64,000 bases of DNA from NCBI GenBank assembly GCA_026004615.1, contig BPJM01000001.1, positions 315,482 to 379,481 of the forward strand, in the 5' to 3' direction. Positions 30,811-41,669 of the stretch are shown here, piece after piece. Below the pieces are notes generated by a model. That model was not told the origin of the DNA. It was given only the letters and a program-made list of their open reading frames with translations, and made no database searches. Made by a program: the position numbers and the translations under genes. Numbering within the stretch: the first letter of the stretch is position 1; every line of letters begins with the position of its first letter. The DNA comes from Planctomycetota bacterium (lineage in GTDB: Bacteria; Planctomycetota; J058; J103).

Positions 30811-32256
30811 GTGAGAACAGATACGCCGGCGATCTCGGCGATGGGGCGGCGCACGCGTGCGGTGCTCGCCGCGGCGCTGGTAGGGGTGCTCGCCCTGTGC
30901 CACGGGAGGTGGGCGCCGCCGGCCCACGCGGACGGCCGCCGAGCCGCGGCTGCGGTGCGCATCGGCGTGCTCGAGGTCATCCAGATCGACGACCTCGAAG
31001 AGCGCGCCTCCCGGCGCCGCTACCTGCTGCACGGCGGAGATGGGACAAGGACCGAGGTGGTGTTTTCGGGGGAGGTGCCGGCGAGCCTGCGCACTGGCAT
31101 GCGCGTCCGGTTGCACGGGCGCGAGGCTGGGGGCGGTGCCTCGCTGCTGGTCGAGGCCGGGAGCGGACTCGAGCTTCTCCAGGCCGAGGCGACAGCGAGC
31201 TCGACCTACGCGGCGCCCTCGGTGGTGCTGGTGGTCGACTTCCTCGATGCCAGCGTGCCGTGCCCGCTCTCGCAGATCGAGGACATCATGTACACCGGGC
31301 TCGCCTCGGTCGACGGCGACTACCTGGAGAGCAGTTTCGGGCGGCAGTCCTTTCCCGCCGACACCGACGGCGACGGTGCGCCGGATGTGTTCGGCCCCTT
31401 CCAGGTGCCGTACACGGCCGGCGGCTCGTGCGACTACTACGGCTGGGCAGAGGCGGCCGACCAGGCGGCGGCGGCGGCGGCGGGTGTGGACTTGTCGCGC
31501 TACCGCTACCGCATCTACGTGCTGCCGACGGAGATCGCCTATGCGTGCAACTTCGCCGGGCTCGGCAACCTGGGGTGTGGAACGTTCTGTCGCTCCTGGA
31601 TCGCGATCTGCGACCGCGCCGGCACCTACGTGCACGAACTGGGCCACAACCTCGGCATGGAGCATGCTGGCACCGACCTCGACAACAACGGCTCCATCGA
31701 CGATGAATACGGCGACGCCAGCTGTTCCATGGGATCCGGCCGCTTCGGCTGGCGGCAGTTCAACGCGCCCCACAAGATCCAGATGGGCTGGGTGCCTTGG
31801 GAGCGCACGGTCGCTGTGACCGAGAGCGGCGTCCACGAGGTGGCGCTGCTCGAGCTCGATCCCGCGGCAGCCTCGCCACCGCCCCCGAGCCCGACGCAGG
31901 CGCTGCGCGTCCAGATCCCTTACCTCAAGACCGGCAAGTGGTCCCAGGAGCACTACGAGTACTTCATCTCGTTCCGCGCGCCGCTCGGCTATGACGCCAA
32001 CCTGCAGCCGGAGTTTCATTGGCGGACGAGCGTGCACCGGGTGCGGGTCCGCACCTACACCTCGGGCACGAGCTTCGTCGTCGGCCCCACGGCCTTGGTG
32101 GCGACGCTCGGCGATGGCGAGAGCTTCGTCGACGACCGGATGGGGCTGGTGGTGAGCCAGCTCTGGCATGGCGACAGCTGGGCGAGCGTCGAGGTCATGC
32201 TCGCCGCGGGCGGGGGCGGCGGTCGCGGCAAAGGCGGCGGCAAGAAAGGCCGCTGA
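30811..32256 (+). CDS. Secreted zinc metalloprotease of the gametolysin (M11)/metzincin type
   Basis: A 481-residue exported protein. GTG 30811 is preceded by GGAGGAGG. The signal peptide (TRAVLAAALVGVLALCHG) is followed by an N-terminal domain of about 100 residues. The zinc-binding metzincin motif HELGHNLGMEH lies near bases 31632-31664, preceded by YVLPTEIAYACNFAGLGN and GTFCRSWIAICDRAGTYV, typical of peptidase M11. CSMGSGRFGWRQFNAPHKI then resembles the Met-turn region of that family. The C-terminus is a beta-rich domain and ends in a Gly/Lys/Arg-rich tail (GGGGGRGKGGGKKGR). Likely an extracellular protease acting on matrix or cell-wall glycoproteins; substrate unknown. Confidence 0.82.
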   Translation: MRTDTPAISAMGRRTRAVLAAALVGVLALCHGRWAPPAHADGRRAAAAVRIGVLEVIQIDDLEERASRRRYLLHGGDGTRTEVVFSGEVPASLRTGMRVRLHGREAGGGASLLVEAGSGLELLQAEATASSTYAAPSVVLVVDFLDASVPCPLSQIEDIMYTGLASVDGDYLESSFGRQSFPADTDGDGAPDVFGPFQVPYTAGGSCDYYGWAEAADQAAAAAAGVDLSRYRYRIYVLPTEIAYACNFAGLGNLGCGTFCRSWIAICDRAGTYVHELGHNLGMEHAGTDLDNNGSIDDEYGDASCSMGSGRFGWRQFNAPHKIQMGWVPWERTVAVTESGVHEVALLELDPAAASPPPPSPTQALRVQIPYLKTGKWSQEHYEYFISFRAPLGYDANLQPEFHWRTSVHRVRVRTYTSGTSFVVGPTALVATLGDGESFVDDRMGLVVSQLWHGDSWASVEVMLAAGGGGGRGKGGGKKGR

Positions 32257-32308
32257 GCGCCGGCGCCGCCGCCGCGACACCTGCGCCGCGGCGGCGCCCG
32301 GCAGCACC

Positions 32309-33331
32309 CTAGCCCGCGGCGGTCTCCGCCGGCGCGCCCCCGGCCGCTGCTCCCCCGCCGTCCGGCGGCGGGTCGGGCAGCGGCACCGCGCGCGCCACCG
32401 GCTCCAGCAGCGCCAGGTGCTCGAGCAGCGGCTGCGGGATGGGGAAGGGCACGTCGCCCTTGGAGAACGAGCGCGCCCGGCGCGAGCGGCGGCGCAGCTT
32501 CTTGGCGATCCGGATGTTCTCCGCCCCCACCGGATCGTATGCGAGCAGGCGCGGCACCCGTGGATCCGCCACCGCGCTCGCCGACAGCGCCAGCGACACA
32601 TCCATCTGCAGCCAGATGTCATCGTGGCGCAGCGAATGCTCCGAGTAGGGGCGCACCCGCCGCATGAGCCGGCGGGTGCGGTGGTGCACGTTGAGCCGGA
32701 GATAGGCGGCGAACAGGCTCTTGCGCGCCCACAGCGGCACCGGCCCCTTGCCCACCGCCTTGACCAGCAGCGCATCGTGGCGGTGCTGCTCCTCGTCGGC
32801 GATCAGCCGCGCGGCGCAGTGGGCATAGCTCTCCGCCAGCAGGTTGTCGGCGTGCATCTCCCAGTAGGCGTGCCCAAGCTTGCGCAGCCCGAAGGAGCGA
32901 TAGAGGTAGTTCGGTACGAAGTGGTTGTGCCCGATCACGTCGGCCGCGAGGTGGCTCAGGTAGCCCAGGGCGAAGGCACGCTCGGCGTCGGTGCCCGCCA
33001 GCTCCAGCACCCGCTGGCCCACCTCCCAGTTGTGGCAGTGCTCGTCGTGCCCGCCCGAGCCCTTGCCGACGAAGAAATCGGGCGCCAGGTTGCCGTAGAC
33101 GAAGGCATGGGGATGGCGGCGCAGCAGCTCGGCCACCACAGGCACCGAGAGCGCAAACGCCTTCAGGATCGCGTCCGCGATCCAGACGTGCACCGTCGGG
33201 CCCCAGGCCTGGGCCGGTTCCGCCAGCCCGAACAGCACCAGGACCGCCACCCCGAGCACCAGCGGCCAGCGGCGGCGGCGCGCGGCCGGCGCCTGCATCC
33301 CGGTCCCTGAACGGCGTCCCACCCCTGGCAT
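32309..33331 (-). CDS. Zinc-dependent phospholipase C-like exported protein
   Basis: About 340 residues from ATG 33331, with an N-terminal hydrophobic signal (RRWPLVLGVAVLVLFGLAEP ending at AQA). The mature protein starts WGPTVHVWIADAIL. Histidine and acid residues follow the zinc-dependent phospholipase C pattern: HPHAFVYGNLAPDFFVGKG, CHNWEVG, FALGYLSHLAADVIGHNHFV and WEMHADNL. A helical C-terminal half and a Pro/Gly/Ala-rich tail follow. Family members annotated this way are diverse and many have no tested lipase activity. The gene lies 44 bases downstream of the threonine dehydratase stop, same strand. Confidence 0.72.
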   Translation of the reverse strand: MPGVGRRSGTGMQAPAARRRRWPLVLGVAVLVLFGLAEPAQAWGPTVHVWIADAILKAFALSVPVVAELLRRHPHAFVYGNLAPDFFVGKGSGGHDEHCHNWEVGQRVLELAGTDAERAFALGYLSHLAADVIGHNHFVPNYLYRSFGLRKLGHAYWEMHADNLLAESYAHCAARLIADEEQHRHDALLVKAVGKGPVPLWARKSLFAAYLRLNVHHRTRRLMRRVRPYSEHSLRHDDIWLQMDVSLALSASAVADPRVPRLLAYDPVGAENIRIAKKLRRRSRRARSFSKGDVPFPIPQPLLEHLALLEPVARAVPLPDPPPDGGGAAAGGAPAETAAG

Positions 33332-33375
33332 GCCCGCATCATAGGCCGCGCCCGCCGCCGCTGCCATGGGCCGGC

Positions 33376-34647
<1,272 letters not shown>

Positions 34648-34684
34648 ATCGTCGCCGGCATCATGGGGCCGGTGCCGGCCGGCG

Positions 34685-35605
34685 TCAATCGGAGGCGCCT
34701 GCGGCAGACCGCGACGGGGCGGCGAGCACCAGGGCTGCCCAGTCACCGCCTGCGGACAGCACCGTCCGGCGGTGGTGCAGGCTGGCGTAGGACTCGCGCA
34801 GGAGCTGTTCGATTCCCGCCGGTCGCAGCCCCCCGAGCACCAGCGTTCCCCCGGGCGCCAGCACCCGCACCAGCTCTGCCGCCAGCGTGACCACCGCCTG
34901 GGGATCGAGATTGGCGGCCACCAGCGCAAAGCGCTGCCGCAGCTGCTCCACGCCCTGTTCCAGCACCTGTACCCGGACGCCGTTCGCCGCGGCGGTGCGC
35001 CGGCAGGCCGCGCGCGCCAGCGGCTCGAGGTCGAGCGCGCTCGGCGCATAGCCCAGGTGCGCCAGCACCACGGCGAGCACGCCGCTGCCGGTGCCGACGT
35101 CGAGCGCGGGCTGTCCCGCGGCGGGCTCGGCGAGCGCCTCCAGCGCCGCCACCACGGTCTGGGTGGTCGGGTGCTGGCCGCTGCCGAAGGCGCCGCGCGG
35201 ATCGAGCACGATCGGTGTCCGCGCCGCGGGCACCGGCAGCCCGCCGGGCCAGGGCGGGCGCACCCAGAACCGCCTCCCCAGCGGGCCGCCCCGGAAGATC
35301 GCGCGCCAGCCGGGCTGCCACGGCCCCTCGCCCCAGGCGCTCTCCAGCCGCACCGGCCCGCGGCGCGCGAGCGCGTGCAGCCAGGATTCGACCCGGTCCT
35401 CCAGGTAGGGTGGGTACTCGGCCGCGAATGCGGCCTGCAGGGTCGTGCCGCCGGGCTCGGGACCGGGCTCGCACCGGAGCTCGAGCGCGCCGACCGCGCC
35501 GAACAGCTGCTCGATCACCGTGGCCGCCCCGGCCTCGCAGCGCAGGCGCAGGCGGCGGAGGGGGGCGGCTTGCGGCGGCGGTGCAGCCTCAGACGCATCC
35601 GGCAT
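34685..35605 (-). CDS. prmA: Ribosomal protein L11 methyltransferase-like protein
   Basis: About 306 residues. PrmA trimethylates ribosomal protein L11 using SAM. The N-terminal ferredoxin-like substrate domain is present (GAATVIEQLFGAVGALELRC). The linker and cofactor site show IVLDPRGAFGSGQHPTTQTV, matching the F-G-x-G-x-H-x-T signature, then ALDVGTGSGVLAVVLAHLGY and ALDLEPLARAACRRTAAANG, and ALVAANLDP for motif IV. ATG 35605 gives the standard length. It lies 37 bases upstream of the threonine dehydratase gene on the same strand. Confidence 0.85.
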   Translation of the reverse strand: MPDASEAAPPPQAAPLRRLRLRCEAGAATVIEQLFGAVGALELRCEPGPEPGGTTLQAAFAAEYPPYLEDRVESWLHALARRGPVRLESAWGEGPWQPGWRAIFRGGPLGRRFWVRPPWPGGLPVPAARTPIVLDPRGAFGSGQHPTTQTVVAALEALAEPAAGQPALDVGTGSGVLAVVLAHLGYAPSALDLEPLARAACRRTAAANGVRVQVLEQGVEQLRQRFALVAANLDPQAVVTLAAELVRVLAPGGTLVLGGLRPAGIEQLLRESYASLHHRRTVLSAGGDWAALVLAAPSRSAAGASD

Positions 35606-35743
35606 ACGCCGATGATGCGCCGCGCCGGCGCGCCGCGCCAGGGCCGTTGGGACCGCGCGCAACTGTGGCCGCGAGCCCCTGCCGCGCGCTATCATGGAGT
35701 GGCCGAGCGGCAGCCGGCCGCCGGCGCGTGCGGAGCCGAGGCC

Positions 35744-36088
35744 GTGCCAAGGTTGATACCCTATACAGGCCCGGACCGCCGGCGGCACCCGCGGGTGCCG
35801 GTGGTGCTCGCCGCCGAGCTGCGTTTCCGCCGGCACACTGCGCTGGGGCGGTTGCGCGAGCTCAGCCGCGGCGGTGCCTATTTCGAGCCCCTGCAGGACG
35901 AGCTGGCGGGGGAGCCCGAGACCGAGGCCTGGCTGTTCGCGCCCTCGCTCGGCGAGGCGGTGGCGGTCCAGGTGCGCAGCCGGCGGCTGGTCGCGGGTGC
36001 CCTCAGCGGGCTGGGCCTCGAGTTCTGCGGGCCGGGCGCCGCATTCAGCCACCGCCTCGCCGCGCTGCTCGAACCTCGGCTCCGCTGA
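35744..36088 (+). CDS. PilZ domain protein
   Basis: A 114-residue single-domain protein. GTG 35744 begins MPRLIPYTGPDRRRHPRVPV, the R-R-R-x-x-R part of the cyclic-di-GMP-binding PilZ signature. ELSRGGAYFEP corresponds to the D/N-x-S-x-x-G part, with E in place of the usual D/N. The barrel continues with AVQVRSRRLVAGALSGLGLE. A role as a c-di-GMP receptor is plausible, though the D/N to E change weakens it. It lies 26 bases before the BtpA gene. Confidence 0.7.
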   Translation: MPRLIPYTGPDRRRHPRVPVVLAAELRFRRHTALGRLRELSRGGAYFEPLQDELAGEPETEAWLFAPSLGEAVAVQVRSRRLVAGALSGLGLEFCGPGAAFSHRLAALLEPRLR

Positions 36089-36114
36089 CGTCACAGGCCG
36101 TCGAGGGAGCGCCG

Positions 36115-36936
36115 GTGCCGGTTCCGCGGGGTCTGATCGGGGTGGTCCACCTGCCGCCGCTGCCCGGCGATCCCGGCCATGCGCCGGGCGGGGGCATGCG
36201 GGATATCGAGCGGCGCGCGCTCGCGGATGCGGAGGCGCTCGCCGCCGGGGGCGCGGCGGCGCTCATCGTGGAGAACTTCGGCTCGGCGCCCTTCTTCAAG
36301 GGCACCGCCGGCCAGCGGCTGCCGCCGCACCAGGTGGCGGCGCTGGCGCTGCTGGCGCGCGCGTGCAAGCGCACCAGCGGGCTGCCGGTCGGGGTCAACT
36401 GCCTGCGCAACGACGCGCGCGCCGCCATCGGCATCGCGGCGGCGGCGGAGCTGGACTTCGTGCGCGTGAACGTGCACACCGGGGCGTATCTGACCGACCA
36501 GGGGCTGATCGAGGGCGAGGCGGCGCGCACGCTCCGCTACCGGCGGGCGCTGGGGGCGGAGGGGGTCGCGATCCTCGCCGACGTGCTGGTCAAGCACGCC
36601 GCGCCGCTGGTGCCGCTCGCACCCGAGCTCGCGGTGCGCGAGTGCCTGGAACGCGGGCGGGCGGACGCGGTGATCGTGACCGGGGCCGCCACCGGCGCCC
36701 CGCCCGCGCGCGAGCTGCTCGAGGCGGCGCGCCGCGCCGCGGGCGAGCGGCCGGTCTTGATCGGCTCGGGTCTGCGCCCCGAGCTGGTGCCGGCGCTGGC
36801 GCCGCTCGCCGACGGCGCCATCGCCGGCAGCTGGCTCAAGCAGGGCGGCCGGCTGGAGGCCCCCATCGACCCGGGGCGCGTGCGGGCGCTTGCCCAGGCG
36901 CTGGCCGCGCACCTGCGGCCCGCCACCCCTCGCTGA
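36115..36936 (+). CDS. BtpA/SgcQ family TIM-barrel protein
   Basis: About 273 residues. GTG 36115 follows GAGGGAG at 36103-36109. GLIGVVHLPPLPGDPGHAPG opens the family; ALIVENFGSAPFFKG, GLPVGVNCLRNDARAAIGIA, LDFVRVNVHTGAYLTDQGLI, VAILADVLVKHAAPL and DAVIVTGAATGAPP follow. BtpA was described in cyanobacteria as a factor affecting photosystem I; in other bacteria the role is unknown and the fold suggests a sugar or nucleoside enzyme. No photosynthesis genes are nearby. Confidence 0.85.
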   Translation: MPVPRGLIGVVHLPPLPGDPGHAPGGGMRDIERRALADAEALAAGGAAALIVENFGSAPFFKGTAGQRLPPHQVAALALLARACKRTSGLPVGVNCLRNDARAAIGIAAAAELDFVRVNVHTGAYLTDQGLIEGEAARTLRYRRALGAEGVAILADVLVKHAAPLVPLAPELAVRECLERGRADAVIVTGAATGAPPARELLEAARRAAGERPVLIGSGLRPELVPALAPLADGAIAGSWLKQGGRLEAPIDPGRVRALAQALAAHLRPATPR

Positions 36937-37012
36937 GAGCGCCCGCTCGCGGCGGGACGGGCCCGAGGACCCGGGAAAACCGGGATACACCCCTTCCCTG
37001 CCTGTTCGTTGC

Positions 37013-37037
37013 GGCGCCCCGTGGCGTCCCGTTTTTT
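37013..37037 (+). terminator. Probable intrinsic terminator after the BtpA gene
   Basis: Stem GGCGCC (37013-37018) with GGCGTC (37023-37028), loop CCGT, one G-U pair, then CCG and a run of six T at 37032-37037. An alternative outer pairing GGCGCCCC/GGGGCGCC (37013-37020 with 37038-37045) would compete. It lies 77 bases past the BtpA stop and separates that gene from the GTPase/GAP1 operon. Six T in a row is rare in this window. Confidence 0.5.
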
Positions 37038-37219
37038 GGGGCGCCTGGTGGTGTCCGCCACCGGTGCGCTGCCCGGCGGATCCCGGACTCTGTCAGATCG
37101 CCGCCTCGGCCGTCGTCCTCGGATGCGAGGACCCGCCGGACGCCGGCTCGGAGCCCTCGATCCCGTCCCGCGGGGGACGGGCTGACTGGATCGAGAGCAA
37201 CGTGGCGGAGGGAGTTCCG

Positions 37220-38776
37220 GTGAGAGACGACCTTGCGGCGGCCCGCCAGGCGCCGCAACCCGTGGCGTTGCTCCCCGAGGTCACCTGCCCGCACTGCTGG
37301 CAGCGCTGCCCGCCCCACAAGCTGCGGTGGATCGCCCGCCACGACGCACTGCGCGGAGATCCGGTGCTCGGCCCGGAAGCGCACCTGCGCTTCGCGCCGA
37401 GCCGTTTCACCGTCCACGGCGACGCCATCGATCCGCAGGGCAGCGCGTGTTCACAGCTGGCCTGCCCGCGCTGCCACCTGGAGATCCCGCGCCTGTGCGT
37501 GGAGGCGCGTCCGGTCTTCCTCTCGCTGATCGGCGCCCCCGGCAGCGGAAAGAGCAACTTCCTGGCGGCGATGACGTGGCTGTTGCGCAAGGAGATGGCG
37601 TCGCGATTCCGCCTGCACTTCGCCGACGCCGACCCGCAGTGCAACGCCGCCCTCGCCGCTTACGAGCACACGCTGTTCTTCCAGGACGATGAACACGCCC
37701 AGGTCGTGCTCGACAAGACCCAGCTGCACGGCGAACTGTACCAGTCGGTCCAGATCGACGAGCAGCCGGTCTTTCTGCCGCGTCCGTTCCTCTTCGCGCT
37801 GGGGCCGGCCGCCGCTCATCCGCTCCGGCGGGACGGTGAGAGCGCGGGGGCGGGGTATGTGCTCTGCCTCTATGACAACGCCGGCGAGCACTTCCTGCCA
37901 GGCGCCGACACGGCCTGTGCGCCCGGCACCCAGCACCTGGGCGTGTCCGAGCTGTTGCTGTTCGTGTTCGACCCGACGCAGGAACCTCGCTTCCGCAGAG
38001 CGTGTCGGGAGATCAGCGATGACCCGCAGCTGCTGATCCCGGTGCCGCCGTTCCGGCAAGACCTGATCCTCAGCGAGGCGGCGGTCCGCATCCGCCGCCA
38101 CGCCCACCTGCCTGCCCAGGCGCCGTTGGCGCAGCCGCTGCTGGTGCTGGCCAGCAAGGCGGACATCTGGAGCCCCCTGCTCCAGCTCGATCTGGAGGAA
38201 CCCTACCTCGAACCGCCGGAACCGGGCGCACCTTGGGTGATCGACGAGGACCGCCTGGAGGAGGTCACGGGGCGGGTGCGCGCGCTGCTGCAGGAGCTGT
38301 GCCCGCAACTGGTCGCGCTGGCCGAGGGCATATCCCGGCGCGTGGTCTACTTCCCGGTTTCCGCGCTGGGACGCTCTCCGGTGCGCACCGCGGACGGTCG
38401 GCTCGCCGTGCCGGCGCGAGAGATCCGCCCGCGGTGGGTCACGGTGCCGCTCATGTATGCGATCAGCAAGTGGATGCTGCCCGGACTGGTCCGGCGCGTG
38501 CACCGCGTCCGCGGGGCGCGGCCGGCAGCGCCGCCGGCCGCACCCGAACGGACCGGCCAACGGCCGCCTGCAGCAGGGGCCTGCGCCGTGCCTGCACCCC
38601 AAGCTGCCGCAGCACCGGCCCCGGCTCCGGCGGAAGCGGCCGCCGGCCAGGGCGCCGGCCGAGCGCGCGCTCCAGCGCCGGGGCTGGTGCCGGCACCGGC
38701 AGCTCCGCTGCAGCCGCTCGCGGCCGATCCGTCGAGCACGCAGGGCACGGGGGCGGAGGGCGGCGGTGGCGCTTGA
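37220..38776 (+). CDS. Zinc-finger TRAFAC-like GTPase of the DO-GTPase/GAP1 type
   Basis: A 518-residue protein and first gene of a four-gene unit. GTG 37220 follows GGAGGGAG at 37207-37214. Residues 23-30 (CPHCWQRC) and a later CSQLACPRCHLEIPRLC form zinc-ribbon-like cysteine sets. The P-loop is IGAPGSGKSNFLA at about 105-117, the G3-like motif is CLYDNAGEHF near 217, and the G4-like motif is VLASKADIW near 309. These suggest a TRAFAC-class GTPase. The organisation, and the partner downstream, match what Pfam calls the double-GTPase (DO-GTPase) families linked to GAP1 proteins; that family name is from memory. Residues after about 430 are a Pro/Ala-rich tail. No membrane segment. The stop overlaps the next start by 11 bases. 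Confidence 0.8.
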   Translation: MRDDLAAARQAPQPVALLPEVTCPHCWQRCPPHKLRWIARHDALRGDPVLGPEAHLRFAPSRFTVHGDAIDPQGSACSQLACPRCHLEIPRLCVEARPVFLSLIGAPGSGKSNFLAAMTWLLRKEMASRFRLHFADADPQCNAALAAYEHTLFFQDDEHAQVVLDKTQLHGELYQSVQIDEQPVFLPRPFLFALGPAAAHPLRRDGESAGAGYVLCLYDNAGEHFLPGADTACAPGTQHLGVSELLLFVFDPTQEPRFRRACREISDDPQLLIPVPPFRQDLILSEAAVRIRRHAHLPAQAPLAQPLLVLASKADIWSPLLQLDLEEPYLEPPEPGAPWVIDEDRLEEVTGRVRALLQELCPQLVALAEGISRRVVYFPVSALGRSPVRTADGRLAVPAREIRPRWVTVPLMYAISKWMLPGLVRRVHRVRGARPAAPPAAPERTGQRPPAAGACAVPAPQAAAAPAPAPAEAAAGQGAGRARAPAPGLVPAPAAPLQPLAADPSSTQGTGAEGGGGA

Positions 38777-41669
38777 GCTCCTGTATACCTCGGCTCCCCG
38801 CGGGCTACGGCCGGGCAGCAGCGGGTTCTGCACGGTGCGCCGCTCGCGCGGGCTGAGCACATGGCTGCAGGATCGGCTCGAGGCGTGTAGCGGGTACCAC
38901 CCGCCGCCGGGGCTGCCGCTGGAGGCTTGGCCTCCCGCGTTTTTTCACCTCCAGCTGCGGGTCGGCGACCGGCTGCTCAGCGTGCTCTCGCGCGTGGGGC
39001 CCGCGGGCCCGGACCACACCGGCCGGCCCAACCAGCTCGCGCATCACCTGGTGGTCGAGCCCCACGAGAGACCGCTCGCGGGCCCGGCGTGGGTGCTGCG
39101 GCAGCCCGGCCTCATGCGCGCCTTTTGGGACGGCGAGCTCGGCGAGACCGAGCCGGTCCGCCTGCCCCAGACAGACCGGCGGCCGAGCCGCTGTGTGGCG
39201 TGGGAACGGGCGTGCGGCGATGCCGGCTGGGCGGGCGCACTGGTGGATCGCTTCGTGCACGGCGGCAGCCGCCGGCTGTGGGTGATCTACGAGCCGGGGC
39301 TGGACGTGCTGGAGCTGATCGAGGAGGCGCTGGCCCTGCTGCCCCCCGACCGGCGGTGGGAGGTGGGCTTCCACACGCTCTGCGAGCAGTCGCCGCCGTT
39401 CGGGGAGTGCCACTGGCGTTTCTGCCCGCGTGGCGGCCGCGGTTCCCGGCGGGCCCGGGCCAGCGGCGACGAGGTGTGGGTGCTCGCCGAGCTGGGGCGC
39501 TGCGAGCGACGGGGCCCGCTCGTCGCGCTCGCGCGGGGCGAGCTGCAGCCGGCTCCCGGCCCGATCGCCACCCGCCCGCCCCGCCCCGGACCCGCCGCCC
39601 CCGGGCGGCGGCGTCCAGGGCTGCTGGTCCCGGCCGCGGCGGCCGGAACGTACGCTCCTGCGCCGAGCACGGCCTCGGCCGGTGAGCGCGTCCGGCCGGC
39701 GCCCTGCCCGCACGAGCCGCTGTCGCGTCGGGGGGGCGCGCGCCGGGCCCTAGCGGCGCTCCTCGCGCTGTTGCTCGCAGCGCTGGGCGCGCTCGCCTGG
39801 TGGCGGCTCCGCAGCGAGGCGCCGCCCGCCGCGCCGGTCGCGGCGGGCTCCCCAACGCCGTCGCAACCGGCAGCCCAGAGCGCTTTTTCTGGCCCCGGGC
39901 AGCACGCGCAGCCGGCCGTGCAGGGGCTCTTGTCGTCGACCGACGGAGGCGGTCCCGGCGCTGCCTTGGGGCAGGACGCGCCGCGAGCACCCGGACCGCC
40001 CCCGGCGGAGCACGCAGCCGCCCTTCAGTCAGAGCCATCCCCGTCGCACCCGGACAGCTCCGGGGCGGCGGACCAGAGCCCCGCTGGGGGATCGCACATG
40101 GCTGCGAACAGCACGTCCACGGCGCAGCTGGCCCACGGCATCCAGACCCCAGCGAACCAGCAGCCGTCCCCCTCGGCTGGCCAGGGCACCGCCGAGGCGC
40201 GCGACACCGCGCAGGCGGGTTCGGCCAGGGAACGCGAACAGCACCCCCTGGAGACCGGCTCGCCTCCCGCCGAGCCGCCTGCTCGGCACCGGATCGTGAT
40301 CGAGAAGCCACGGAACGATCTGGACCAACGATTCGACGAGATCGCGAGCTCCACCTGGTTTGCTCTGAGCGGCGCTGTGGACGAGCTGGAGCTAAACGTG
40401 CAACCGCTGTGGAAGGACAAGGAGAGCACGGCCGACACTCCGGAGTTGCCATTTCAGGTGACAAAGACGGCGGACACGCCGGGCAGTCCCGGAGCCGTCT
40501 CCACGACCGCGTGCTGGGAGATCCAGCAGCAGGAGCATTCCACCGACGACGTGGGCAAGCCTAGACCTAAACCGAGGCCCGGCGGTCCCTGGCGCGTCAG
40601 GCTGGAGCGCGCTTCGAGTCCTCCGCGGATGCCTGATGAGGCGTCACCGCTGCCGCCCCACCTAGTCTGGAAGGAAAATGGCAAGCCGGCCGAGCCGTGG
40701 AACCGGCTGGTGATCTGGATCGACGGCGCAGGATCGAGCCGCATCGCCGTCTGCCCGCAACCGCCTCGCGAGCTGCCGCCGGCGGAGCTGGGTCTCGCGG
40801 CGCGTCCCGCCAGCGTGAGCCGTTCCGCGGAGCTCCGTCGTCAGCTCGCTCCGGGCTGGCGGCTGCAGCTCCGGGCGGAGCCGGCGCCGCACCGCCAGGA
40901 CGAGGCCGGTCGCGAACTTGCGTGGCAGTCCGAGGACGACCAGACGCTGCTCCAGCTCCAGATGATCCAGGTGAAGGGGAGCGGTGATCGGGACCCCGGG
41001 AAGGTGCGGCTCGTCGCCACGTGCCCAACAGCGCGCGAGCCGCTCGAGCGCTGCCGCGCGTTCTCGACCCGCCTCGCGGAGGCACGACTCCCCGCACCCG
41101 GACGAAGCGAGGCCCCTTCGTTCCCACGGCTGCTGATCATGCGGTGCGACGAGCTATCCGCCAGCGGCAAGACCGCCGACCTGTCCCGAGCGCTCGAAAT
41201 CGCGCGGCTGCTACGGGACCTCACCGATTTCGAGAAAACTGGATTCGTGCCGCAGGGCGGCGCTGCGGAGGAAAAGTGCTCCCCGCCACGTTGGCACGAG
41301 GACGATCCTCACAAGCGCGAGCAGCGCCGCAAGCTCTGGGACTCCCTGCTCGCGCAGCTGCGCGGCCCGGGAGGGGAGCGGCCTGGTGGCGGCAAGCCCG
41401 AGGTCGCGGCCGCCCGACCCGAAGACCAGGGCGTCCTTCAGACCCTGGCCGCCTGCCACGAGTTCTTTCACGACAAACGGGGTGAGCCTGCGGCGTGGGA
41501 TCCCGAGGCTGATCGCCAGCGCCTGCAGCAGCTCCTGGAGGAGCTGAAGCCCCTGTCCCGGGTCACGGTCTGGGTCGTCGCCGCCGCCGAAGGCGAGGAG
41601 TCCACGGTGCCGCTTCTGAGCTGGGAGTTGAACCTCGATCTGGACGGGAACGCACCATGCAAGCAGTGA
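38766..41669 (+). CDS. GTPase-associated protein 1 (GAP1-N2-like) with single transmembrane helix
   Basis: A 967-residue protein. GTG 38766 follows GGAGGG and overlaps the GTPase stop. Residues 1 to about 250 look like the GAP1-N2 domain: LELLYTSAPRGLRPGSSGFC, LSVLSRVGPAGPDHTGRPNQ, LAHHLVVEPHERPLAGPAWV and RRWEVGFHTLCEQSPP. A single transmembrane helix lies at about 328-347 (LAALLALLLAALGALAWWRL). Residues 350-500 are a low-complexity Ser/Gln/Ala/Pro linker. The remainder (from VIEKPRNDLDQRFDEIASST) has no domain I recognise. Topology is probably GAP1 domain in the cytoplasm and the C-terminal part outside the membrane. The last 13 bases overlap the coiled-coil gene. Confidence 0.8.
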   Translation: MALELLYTSAPRGLRPGSSGFCTVRRSRGLSTWLQDRLEACSGYHPPPGLPLEAWPPAFFHLQLRVGDRLLSVLSRVGPAGPDHTGRPNQLAHHLVVEPHERPLAGPAWVLRQPGLMRAFWDGELGETEPVRLPQTDRRPSRCVAWERACGDAGWAGALVDRFVHGGSRRLWVIYEPGLDVLELIEEALALLPPDRRWEVGFHTLCEQSPPFGECHWRFCPRGGRGSRRARASGDEVWVLAELGRCERRGPLVALARGELQPAPGPIATRPPRPGPAAPGRRRPGLLVPAAAAGTYAPAPSTASAGERVRPAPCPHEPLSRRGGARRALAALLALLLAALGALAWWRLRSEAPPAAPVAAGSPTPSQPAAQSAFSGPGQHAQPAVQGLLSSTDGGGPGAALGQDAPRAPGPPPAEHAAALQSEPSPSHPDSSGAADQSPAGGSHMAANSTSTAQLAHGIQTPANQQPSPSAGQGTAEARDTAQAGSAREREQHPLETGSPPAEPPARHRIVIEKPRNDLDQRFDEIASSTWFALSGAVDELELNVQPLWKDKESTADTPELPFQVTKTADTPGSPGAVSTTACWEIQQQEHSTDDVGKPRPKPRPGGPWRVRLERASSPPRMPDEASPLPPHLVWKENGKPAEPWNRLVIWIDGAGSSRIAVCPQPPRELPPAELGLAARPASVSRSAELRRQLAPGWRLQLRAEPAPHRQDEAGRELAWQSEDDQTLLQLQMIQVKGSGDRDPGKVRLVATCPTAREPLERCRAFSTRLAEARLPAPGRSEAPSFPRLLIMRCDELSASGKTADLSRALEIARLLRDLTDFEKTGFVPQGGAAEEKCSPPRWHEDDPHKREQRRKLWDSLLAQLRGPGGERPGGGKPEVAAARPEDQGVLQTLAACHEFFHDKRGEPAAWDPEADRQRLQQLLEELKPLSRVTVWVVAAAEGEESTVPLLSWELNLDLDGNAPCKQ